The translations under genes were made by a program, and so were the position numbers. The notes under the pieces were generated by a model that saw only the letters and a list, made by a program, of their open reading frames with translations, ran no database searches and was not told the DNA's origin. A stretch of 64,000 nucleotides of DNA from CF-13 sp036782775 (lineage in GTDB: Bacteria; Chloroflexota; Dormibacteria; CF-121), in assembly GCA_036782775.1 (NCBI GenBank), contig DAIPYJ010000006.1, forward strand, positions 1-64,000. The letters are read 5' to 3'. Below, piece after piece: positions 7,832 to 14,135 of the stretch (the stretch's first letter is position 1; each line of letters starts with the position of its first letter).

Positions 7832-8752
7832 ATCACGCTCGCCTTCCTGTTCCCAGGCCAGGGCGCCCAATTCGTCGGGATGGCCCGCAACCTGCTCGAG
7901 GAGGACGAGGAAACCCGGCGCTTCCTCGCGATCGCCGAGGAACGCCTTGGAATACCCGTCGGCCGGCTGATGGTCGAAGGGCCCGACGCCGAGCTGCAGG
8001 CGACGCAGAATGCACAGCCGGCGATCGTCTTTCACAGCCTTGCCTTGCTCCGGCGTCTTCGGACGGCCGGGACGCAGCCTGCCGCGGTGGCGGGGCACAG
8101 CCTCGGCGAATTCCCAGCCCTCGTGGCGGCGGGAGGCCTCGACGCGCTCGACGCCCTGGCCGCGGTGCGCGCCCGGGGCGAGGCGATGGCCGGCGCAGCG
8201 CCGTCGGGCTCGGGCATGGTTGCCGTACTCGGTCTGGCGGACCAGGCGCTCGAGGCAGCCTGCGCCGGCGTCCCGGGTGCCGTGCCGGCAAACTACAATG
8301 CGCCCGGGCAGGTGGTCGTCTCGGGAAGCGATCAGGCCCTCGAGGCCGTAACGCCGGCGCTCCAGCAAGCGGGCGCTCGTCGCGTCATTCGCCTTCCGGT
8401 GAGCGCCGCTTTTCATTCGCCGCTGATGGCGCCAGCCGCGCAAGCCTTCCGCAGCACGTGGAACAAGATTCCCTTGCAGCCGCTCCAGCTGCCCCAGGTC
8501 TTCAATGCGGACGCCGAGGTCCATCGCGATGCCGCCGAGATCCGGGAGCTGATGGTGGGCCAGCTCACCGGGCCGGTCCGCTGGACGCAGTCGGTGCGTA
8601 AGCTGGCAAGCCTCGGGGTCGACACATTCGTCGAGATCGGGCCGGGACGCACGCTGACCGGCCTGGTCAAGAAGATCCTGCCGGACGCCGTGCTCCACAA
8701 TATCGACGACATGACCAGCCTCGACGCGTTTCTGCAAGCCGCGCATGCCTGA
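7832..8752 (+). CDS. fabD: malonyl-CoA:ACP transacylase FabD, start codon non-canonical
   Basis: FabD loads malonyl groups on acyl carrier protein. The oxyanion motif FLFPGQGAQF, nucleophile motif GHSLGE (about residue 88) and catalytic His in SAAFHSPLM (about 194) are all present; length is about 306. The frame opens right after the rpmF TAG (7820-7822) and has no ATG, GTG or TTG before ATG 7880, which would delete GQGAQ. The candidates are GTC 7823, ATC 7832 (7 nt after a weak AGGT), CTC 7838 and CTG 7847; ATC is a provisional choice. The C-terminus overlaps fabG by 8 nt. Confidence 0.88.
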   Translation: MTLAFLFPGQGAQFVGMARNLLEEDEETRRFLAIAEERLGIPVGRLMVEGPDAELQATQNAQPAIVFHSLALLRRLRTAGTQPAAVAGHSLGEFPALVAAGGLDALDALAAVRARGEAMAGAAPSGSGMVAVLGLADQALEAACAGVPGAVPANYNAPGQVVVSGSDQALEAVTPALQQAGARRVIRLPVSAAFHSPLMAPAAQAFRSTWNKIPLQPLQLPQVFNADAEVHRDAAEIRELMVGQLTGPVRWTQSVRKLASLGVDTFVEIGPGRTLTGLVKKILPDAVLHNIDDMTSLDAFLQAAHA

Positions 8753-9494
8753 CGGGTTCGCCGAGCAGGTGGTGCTCGTCACCGGCGGCAGCCGGGGGAT
8801 AGGCCGCGCGGCCAGCGAGCTCTTTGCGGAGGCAGGGGCATCCGTGGCGATCACCTACAAGAGCCGCCAAGCCGAGGCCGACCATTTTGTCGAAGAGGTG
8901 TCGCGCCGCGGGGGCAAAGCGCTGGCGATCCAGTCGGACTTCGCCGACTCGTCCTCGCCGGCGGTCGCAGTCGAGGCCGTCGTCAAGCAGTTTGGGCGGC
9001 TCGACGTGCTGGTCAACAATGCCGGTCTCACCCGCGACACCCTGGTGATGCGGATGAGCGAGGCCGACTGGGACGTCGTCCTCCAGACCAACCTGAAGGC
9101 GGCCTTCCTGGCGAGCAAAGCCGCCTTGCGCCCGATGCTGCGGCAGAAATACGGCCGGATCGTGAACGTGTCGTCGCTCGCCGGAGTCGCCGGCAACGCC
9201 GGCCAGGCGAATTACAGCGCCTCGAAGGCGGGCTTGATCGGGCTCACCAAGGCGCTCGCCAAGGAGGTTGGGTCACGCAACATCACGGTCAACGCGGTGG
9301 CGCCGGGGTTCATCGAGACTGAACTCATAGGTGCGGTGCCGGCGGACATGTTGGAGCGGGCCCGGCAGGCCGCCGCTATCCAGCGGATCGGCACGCCGGC
9401 CGACGTTGCGCCGGCGATCGTCTTTCTCGCCTCGCGGGAGGCCGGGTATATTACCGGCCAGGTTCTGGGCATTGACGGGGGTCTGCCAATTTAG
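8745..9494 (+). CDS. fabG: 3-oxoacyl-[ACP] reductase FabG
   Basis: A 249-residue short-chain dehydrogenase that reduces 3-oxoacyl-ACP with NADPH. The Rossmann motif TGGSRGIGRAA (about 14), NNAG (about 91), catalytic Ser in NVSSLAG (about 142) and YSASK (about 156) are intact, and the C-terminus ends in VLGIDGGLPI. The start overlaps fabD. fabH, fabF and plsX, often found in such clusters, are absent here, so condensing enzymes must be encoded elsewhere. Confidence 0.93.
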   Translation: MPDGFAEQVVLVTGGSRGIGRAASELFAEAGASVAITYKSRQAEADHFVEEVSRRGGKALAIQSDFADSSSPAVAVEAVVKQFGRLDVLVNNAGLTRDTLVMRMSEADWDVVLQTNLKAAFLASKAALRPMLRQKYGRIVNVSSLAGVAGNAGQANYSASKAGLIGLTKALAKEVGSRNITVNAVAPGFIETELIGAVPADMLERARQAAAIQRIGTPADVAPAIVFLASREAGYITGQVLGIDGGLPI

Positions 9495-9515
9495 GACGAT
9501 GGCGGGGGCTTCGAC

Positions 9516-9521
9516 TAGAAT
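9516..9521 (+). promoter_or_regulatory. -10 hexamer upstream of acpP
   Basis: TAGAAT 33 nt before the acpP ATG gives a short leader that includes AAAGGGG, 5 nt before the ATG. This unit is therefore leadered, unlike rpmF. Confidence 0.5.
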
Positions 9522-9554
9522 TTGACCCGCTCGCAATAGCCAAAAGGGGAATCC

Positions 9555-9803
9555 ATGGACGGCAACAATTACGAGAAGTTCAAGGGCATCATCGCCGAGC
9601 AGCTCGGCGTCGAGCCCGAGCAAGTGACCCCCGACGCTTCGTTCGTCGACGACCTGAACGCGGATTCCCTCGACCTGGTCGAACTGATCATGGCGTTCGA
9701 GGAAGAATACGGGATGGAGATACCTGACGAGGACGCCGAAAAGATTCAGACCGTCGGAGCCGCCTGGGACTACGTCCAGGAGAAACTCGGCATCACCACC
9801 TGA
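9555..9803 (+). CDS. acpP: acyl carrier protein
   Basis: An 82-residue acidic helical protein. The phosphopantetheine attachment Ser is in DLNADSLDLVELIM (Ser about 38), the standard D-S-L motif. AAAGGGG precedes the ATG. It has its own putative promoter and leads into rnc, the usual acpP-rnc order. Confidence 0.97.
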   Translation: MDGNNYEKFKGIIAEQLGVEPEQVTPDASFVDDLNADSLDLVELIMAFEEEYGMEIPDEDAEKIQTVGAAWDYVQEKLGITT

Positions 9804-9810
9804 GCCGAAA

Positions 9811-10575
9811 GTCGCTCAGGCTGACGAGCCGCTCCAGAAACTCCAGCGAACGCTCCGCATCCGATTTCATGACGTTGCGCTGCTCCGGCAGGCGCTGACC
9901 CATCGCTCCTACAACAACGAGCACCCGGAAAGCGGAGCCGCCGACAACGAGCGCCTCGAGTACCTGGGCGACGCCGTGCTGGAGTTGATCGCGGCTGAGC
10001 ACCTGTTTCACACCTATCAGACCTCGGACGAGGGCGAGCTGACGCGCCTGCGCGCGTCGGTGGTCAACACCAAGAGCCTGGCTCGCCTCGCTTCTCGGCT
10101 CAGCCTCGGCGATTACCTCCTCCTGGGAAAGGGCGCGCACAAAACCGGCGCGCGGTCGTTGCAATCGATCCTCGCCAATACCTTCGAGGCCGTGATCGGC
10201 GCCATCTTCCTCGACCAGGGTTATCGCGCCGCCTACCGCCTCTTCAGCCGCAGTTTGATCGATGTCCAGGCCTGGCCGGACGATAACTACAAGGGCCGGC
10301 TTCAGGAAGTGACGCAGGAGCGATTCCTGACCACGCCGCAGTACGACATCATCGCCGCCTCGGGCCCAGGGCATCGCCGGGAGTACACCGCTGAGGTGGT
10401 TTTCGGCGACGGAATCCGCGGCGTGGGCAACGGAAGGACGAAGCGGGCCGCGGAACAGATGGCGGCTCGCGAGGCGCTGTCGGCACTGGGTGCGCTCGAC
10501 GAGGCGCCGGGAGCGGCGGACGAAGTGCTGGAGGCCGTAGCTGCGGAAGCCCGCCGCGCTCCGAGCACCGCTTGA
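9811..10575 (+). CDS. rnc: ribonuclease III, start codon non-canonical
   Basis: RNase III, the double-strand-specific endonuclease for rRNA processing. It has LLRQALTHRSYNNE, the signature NERLEYLGDAVLELI holding the catalytic acidic residues, a second acidic site (ANTFEAVIGAIFLDQG) and a C-terminal dsRNA-binding domain (KGRLQEVTQERF ... GRTKRAAEQMAAREAL). The frame is open from TGA 9685, but its first ATG/GTG/TTG is GTG 9976, inside the signature motif, which would remove the catalytic acids. Plausible starts are GTC 9811, CTC 9832 and ATC 9859; 9811 is provisional. A hairpin with a short T-run follows at 10578. Confidence 0.88.
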   Translation, partial: VAQADEPLQKLQRTLRIRFHDVALLRQALTHRSYNNEHPESGAADNERLEYLGDAVLELIAAEHLFHTYQTSDEGELTRLRASVVNTKSLARLASRLSLGDYLLLGKGAHKTGARSLQSILANTFEAVIGAIFLDQGYRAAYRLFSRSLIDVQAWPDDNYKGRLQEVTQERFLTTPQYDIIAASGPGHRREYTAEVVFGDGIRGVGNGRTKRAAEQMAAREALSALGALDEAPGAADEVLEAVAAEARRAPSTA

Positions 10576-10577
10576 CC

Positions 10578-10601
10578 AAAGCTCGTACATAGCGAGCTTT
10601 T
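10578..10601 (+). terminator. hairpin after rnc, probable terminator
   Basis: AAAGCTCG and CGAGCTTT form an 8-bp stem with a 7-nt loop, followed by one more T (four T in a row). It lies 3 nt after the rnc stop and 37 nt before the GTG of the regulator gene. An operator role is possible as well. Confidence 0.5.
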
Positions 10602-10604
10602 CGG

Positions 10605-10630
10605 CGCTAATCTCTCGCTATTGCTAGACT
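10605..10630 (+). promoter_or_regulatory. promoter of the molybdate operon with CGCTA repeats
   Basis: TAGACT (10625-10630) is 7 nt before GTG 10638, so the transcript is probably leaderless. CGCTA occurs at 10605-10609 and 10616-10620, 11 nt apart (one helical turn), with a third GCTA at 10623 overlapping the -10. The repeats resemble the half-site of known ModE boxes and are candidate operators for the adjacent HTH-Mop protein. Confidence 0.4.
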
Positions 10631-10637
10631 TTTGGCA

Positions 10638-11036
10638 GTGGCCCGTTACAAGATTGGCGAAGCTGCCGACCTGCTCGGCATTAGCGTCGACAGCGTTCGC
10701 CGGCTGGCCGATAGCGGCAAGCTTCCGACGGTGCGCAGTCGCGGCGGACAGCGAATGGTCGACGGACGGGCGCTAGCTCGCTACATGGCTGCCGCGCCGA
10801 GTGATTCGAAGACTGAGCCGATCGTCGGCCGCTCCGCGCGCAACCAGTTTCCAGGAATCGTCACCCGGGTCATCAAAGACCGGGTCGCCGCCCAGGTCGA
10901 GATCCAGGCGGGCCCGCACCGGCTGGTCTCGGTGATCACGCGCGAGGCGGTTGACGATCTCGGGTTGATTCCCGGGAAACGCGCCGTCGCCATCGTCAAG
11001 GCAACCAACGTGATCATCGAGCTGCCGAAGGACTGA
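10638..11036 (+). CDS. HTH-Mop (TOBE) molybdate-responsive regulator
   Basis: A 132-residue two-domain protein. Residues 1-50 form a MerR/excisionase-type helix-turn-helix (YKIGEAADLLGISVDSVRRL, with wing residues GGQRMVDG). Residues 65-132 form one Mop/TOBE fold (NQFPGIVTRVIKDRVAAQVE ... ITREAVDDLGLIPGKRAVAIVKATNVII) that binds oxyanions in this family. By context it senses molybdate or tungstate and controls the modABC genes that follow. This differs from E. coli ModE, whose HTH is of the LysR winged type with two Mop units. GTG 10638 is preferred to TTG 10632. Confidence 0.8.
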   Translation: MARYKIGEAADLLGISVDSVRRLADSGKLPTVRSRGGQRMVDGRALARYMAAAPSDSKTEPIVGRSARNQFPGIVTRVIKDRVAAQVEIQAGPHRLVSVITREAVDDLGLIPGKRAVAIVKATNVIIELPKD

Positions 11037-11042
11037 TTCGAC

Positions 11043-11825
11043 ATGCGCCGAGTTTTCGGTCTCCTCCTGGCAGGTCTGCTGCTGGTGTCATGCGGCACGA
11101 CCGCCTCGACAGGAGACTCACCATCGCCGGGCTACAGCGGATCGATTACCGTGCTCGCCGCCGCGTCGCTAACAGGCGCGTTCACGAAAATTGGCGCTGA
11201 CTTTCAATCCCAGCATCCTGGGACGTCGGTCAAATTCAGTTTTGCCGGATCTTCAACGTTGGCCACCCAGATCCAGCAGGGTGCGCCGGCCGATGTCTTC
11301 GCGTCCGCGGACCAGCAGAACATGAAAAAGATCGTCGACGGCGCACTCAATCAGGGGACACCGCAGACGTTTGCCCGGAACCGGCTCGAAATCGTCGTGC
11401 ACGCCGGAAATCCAAAAGGGATCAACGGCCTCAGCGATCTGGCCGCGCCGGGCCTGATCGTCGTGCTTTGCGCGCCGGCGGTCCCCTGCGGCCGATACGG
11501 CGGCCAGGCGCTGCAGACGGCGGGCGTCAGCGTGAAGCCAGCCAGCCTCGAAACAGACGTCAAGGCCGTCATCAGCAAGGTCGCCCTGGGCGAAGCAGAC
11601 GCCGGGATCGTGTACGTGACCGACGTAAAAGCCGGCGGCTCGTCGGTTCAAGGGGTGGTCATTCCCGACAGTCAGAACGTGATCGCAAGCTATCCCATCG
11701 CCATCCTCAAGGACTCGCAGAATCTCCCCCTCGCCAAGGCATTCGTCGCCTACGTTCTCGAGAACGTCGAAGCTCATCGAGGCGGCCAGCTGACGCTGCG
11801 CCAGTTTGGATTCCTTGGACCGTGA
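11043..11825 (+). CDS. modA: molybdate ABC transporter substrate-binding lipoprotein ModA
   Basis: A 260-residue periplasmic-type binding protein anchored as a lipoprotein: signal MRRVFGLLLAGLLLVSCG with a lipobox Cys near residue 17. The mature part starts ITVLAAASLTGAFTKIG and contains FAGSSTLATQIQQGAPADVFASAD and GEADAGIVYVTD, the classic ModA blocks. It captures molybdate (or tungstate) for ModBC. It lies 6 nt after the regulator gene and overlaps modB. Confidence 0.93.
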   Translation: MRRVFGLLLAGLLLVSCGTTASTGDSPSPGYSGSITVLAAASLTGAFTKIGADFQSQHPGTSVKFSFAGSSTLATQIQQGAPADVFASADQQNMKKIVDGALNQGTPQTFARNRLEIVVHAGNPKGINGLSDLAAPGLIVVLCAPAVPCGRYGGQALQTAGVSVKPASLETDVKAVISKVALGEADAGIVYVTDVKAGGSSVQGVVIPDSQNVIASYPIAILKDSQNLPLAKAFVAYVLENVEAHRGGQLTLRQFGFLGP

Positions 11826-12603
11826 CACCCGGGCACCCGCCGGCTTTTTGATCCTTGCCGCGCTCGGCGCGGCCTTCTTCATCCTTCCACTCATCGGTCT
11901 TCTCTTCCGGGCGCCCTGGCCATCGGCATGGCAGTTGCTCACCTCAGCCGACAGCCTTACCGCAATGCGGTTGTCAGTGGTTGCCTCCCTGTCCGCTACC
12001 TTGATCGCGGTCCTGCTTGGCGTCCCGCTTGCCTGGGTGCTGGCGCGTCTTACATTTCCAGGCCGCGCCCTGCTGCGAGGGCTCACCCTGCTGCCGATGG
12101 TGTTGCCGCCGGTTGTTGGTGGCGTCGCCTTGCTCTTTGCCTTTGGGCGCACTGGACTGATCGGTGGCTGGCTCGAGCGATGGTTCGGCATTCATCTGCC
12201 CTTCACCACAGCTGGCGCGATCATGGCCGAGACCTTTGTGGCCATGCCATTCCTCGTCGTCACCGTCGAAGCCGGGCTGCGTCAAATGGACCGGCGATAT
12301 GAAGACGCCGCGAGGACGCTCGGCGCCCGACGCTGGACGGTGTTCTGGCGGGTCACCCTGCCGCTGATCCGGCCGGCACTGATTGCCGGGGCCGTGCTCA
12401 GCTGGGCGCGAGCCCTGGGGGAGTTCGGCGCCACCATCACCTTCGCCGGCAACTTTCCCGGGACGACGCAGACCATGCCGCTCGCCGTCTACCTCGCATT
12501 GGAGACAAATCCCGGCAGCGCGGTCGTCTTGAGCTTGATCCTCCTCGCCGTCTCGCTCGCGATCCTGGTCGGGCTTCGGCATCGCTGGCTCGCCGCCCTA
12601 TGA
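11815..12603 (+). CDS. modB: molybdate ABC transporter permease ModB
   Basis: A roughly 262-residue inner-membrane permease with six hydrophobic segments. The EAA loop that docks on the ATPase is YEDAARTLGARRWTVFWRVT (about residue 163). LPPVVGGVALLFAFGRTG is typical of ModB. No ATG or GTG is available near the start; TTG 11815 (MDRDTRAPAGF) or TTG 11806 are the options, both overlapping modA. ATGA overlap with modC. Confidence 0.92.
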   Translation: MDRDTRAPAGFLILAALGAAFFILPLIGLLFRAPWPSAWQLLTSADSLTAMRLSVVASLSATLIAVLLGVPLAWVLARLTFPGRALLRGLTLLPMVLPPVVGGVALLFAFGRTGLIGGWLERWFGIHLPFTTAGAIMAETFVAMPFLVVTVEAGLRQMDRRYEDAARTLGARRWTVFWRVTLPLIRPALIAGAVLSWARALGEFGATITFAGNFPGTTQTMPLAVYLALETNPGSAVVLSLILLAVSLAILVGLRHRWLAAL

Positions 12604-13652
12604 GCCTCGACGCGCGCTTCCGGACGTCTATCGCCGGATTCGACTTCGACTTCGCGATCACGGCGGCGGCCGGCCAGACGATTGCCCTGCTCGGGCCGAA
12701 CGGCGCCGGAAAGACCTCGGTGCTGCGCGCCCTCGCCGGCCTGCTGCCAATTACCGACGGGCGAGTCGTGCTCGATGAGACGGTGCTCGACGATGTGTGG
12801 ACCGGCGTGCACCTGCCTCCCGAACGGCGCCCGATCGGCGTCGTCTTTCAGGATTACCTCCTGTTCCCGCACCTGACCGTTGCCGACAACGTCGCGTTCG
12901 GATTGCGCGCCCGCGGCTTGTCCCGCGGCGAGTCAGCGCGCCAGGCCGGTGGGTGGATCGAGCGCCTGGGATTGGGGGAGTATGCGGATCGACGGCCCAG
13001 CGCGTTGTCGGGCGGGCAAGCCCAGCGGGTTGCCCTGGCGCGGGCGTTGGCAACCAAACCGCGATTGCTGCTGCTCGATGAGCCAATGGCCGCGCTTGAC
13101 GCCAGCACGCGCGTCAGCCTTCGACGCGAGCTGCGTCGCCAGCTCACTGGTTACGCCGGCGTGCGGCTGTTAGTCACGCACGACCCGGTCGAGGCGCTCG
13201 CAATGGCCGATCGGCTGCTGGTCATGGAAGGCGGGCGGGTCGTGCAGGAGGGCCTGACCACCGAGGTGACCCAGCGGCCACGCTCGCGCTACGTCGCCGA
13301 CCTTGCCGGCGTCAATCTCTTCCGCGGTCGCGCCTCGGGCAATCACATCACACTCCCCGATGGCGGGTCACTGACGATCGCCACCGCGAGCGAGGGCGAG
13401 GTGTTCGCCATCGTCCACCCGCGCAGTGTCGCCCTCTATCGCACGCGTCCAGACGGAACGCCGCGAAATGTCTGGCAGGGGCGCGCGCTGGATCTCGACC
13501 TGATCGGTGATCGCGTCAGGGTGCGATTGGCCGGGCTTGTTCCGATCACCGCAGAAGTCACGCGCGCAGCGATCGGCGACCTGGGACTCGATCGCGGTGA
13601 GGAGGTCTGGATCGCCGTCAAGGCGACCGAGATCGATGTCTATGCTGCCTGA
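12600..13652 (+). CDS. modC: molybdate ABC transporter ATP-binding protein ModC
   Basis: A 350-residue ABC ATPase with a C-terminal Mop/TOBE domain. Walker A is GPNGAGKTS (about 33), the Q-loop VFQDYLLFPHLTV, the signature LSGGQAQRVALARAL (about 136), Walker B LLLLDEPMAALDAST and the H-loop LVTHD. The C-terminal ~70 residues (VFAIVHPRSVALYR ... VWIAVKATEIDVY) match the oxyanion-binding Mop unit that allows feedback by molybdate. It completes the modABC set. Confidence 0.93.
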   Translation: MSLDARFRTSIAGFDFDFAITAAAGQTIALLGPNGAGKTSVLRALAGLLPITDGRVVLDETVLDDVWTGVHLPPERRPIGVVFQDYLLFPHLTVADNVAFGLRARGLSRGESARQAGGWIERLGLGEYADRRPSALSGGQAQRVALARALATKPRLLLLDEPMAALDASTRVSLRRELRRQLTGYAGVRLLVTHDPVEALAMADRLLVMEGGRVVQEGLTTEVTQRPRSRYVADLAGVNLFRGRASGNHITLPDGGSLTIATASEGEVFAIVHPRSVALYRTRPDGTPRNVWQGRALDLDLIGDRVRVRLAGLVPITAEVTRAAIGDLGLDRGEEVWIAVKATEIDVYAA

Positions 13653-13998
13653 TACGGCAGATCTCTTTGCGGGAGTTCCCGTCACGGATCGGGCAAGGGC
13701 GGTCGAATGGTACGAACGACTGCTCGGGAAGGCGCCGTCATTTCTGCCCAACGACGCTGAGGCGGTCTGGGAGCTTGCCCCGCACCGATACCTGTTTGTC
13801 GAAGTCAGCCCGCAGCGTGCCGGTCATGCCCGGCATCTCGTGTTCGTCGACGACTTCGAGGCCGCTATCGCGCAGATCGCCGCGCGCGGCATCGAGCCGT
13901 TCGAACGTGAAACCCTCGCGAATGGCGTACGCAAAGCGTCATATCGCGATCCAGACGGGAATCGCTTCGAGTTCGGCGGAAATCCAGCTCAGAGCTGA
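13642..13998 (+). CDS. VOC-family glyoxalase/bleomycin-resistance-like protein
   Basis: A 118-residue single VOC domain: start AGVPVTDRARAVEWYERLLG, strand LFVEVSPQ, and the C-terminal YRDPDGNRFEFG that supplies a metal-ligand Glu in this fold. The substrate cannot be predicted. It overlaps the modC 3' end; ATG 13636 and ATG 13642 are both possible. It is the last gene of the molybdate operon by position, without an evident functional link. Confidence 0.75.
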   Translation: MLPDTADLFAGVPVTDRARAVEWYERLLGKAPSFLPNDAEAVWELAPHRYLFVEVSPQRAGHARHLVFVDDFEAAIAQIAARGIEPFERETLANGVRKASYRDPDGNRFEFGGNPAQS

Positions 13999-14048
13999 CA
14001 GGGATAGCCTCGCCCACGTTTGCGTTGCCTCGCGGCAACCTTCCGTGG

Positions 14049-14054
14049 TCTAAT
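14049..14054 (+). promoter_or_regulatory. -10 hexamer before the smc leader frame
   Basis: TCTAAT ends 6 nt before GTG 14061, the commonest spacing seen in the window. It would start transcription at a 23-codon leader frame directly ahead of smc. Confidence 0.45.
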
Positions 14055-14060
14055 ACACGC

Positions 14061-14132
14061 GTGACCCGCGCCGCGGTTCATGCTTACGTCTCAACAAGGC
14101 GCGAGAGCGCTGCCATGCTGCTTGCGGCTTAG
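14061..14132 (+). CDS. possible 23-residue leader peptide upstream of smc
   Basis: GTG 14061 opens a frame of 23 codons ending in TAG at 14130-14132, only 3 nt before the smc GTG (14136). The peptide is Ala-rich with RRES near its end. The -10-like TCTAAT 6 nt upstream fits the leaderless pattern seen at degV, comM and others, and smc itself has no ribosome site. Ribosomes finishing this frame could reinitiate at smc. It is too short to judge by codon use, so the call rests on position only. Confidence 0.4.
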   Translation: MTRAAVHAYVSTRRESAAMLLAA

Positions 14133-14135
14133 CCT

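Noticed and set aside
10561..10637. Molybdenum-cofactor riboswitch before the mod operon
   Set aside because: The interval is short, ends in a -10 hexamer beside the GTG and has only a small terminator-like hairpin.
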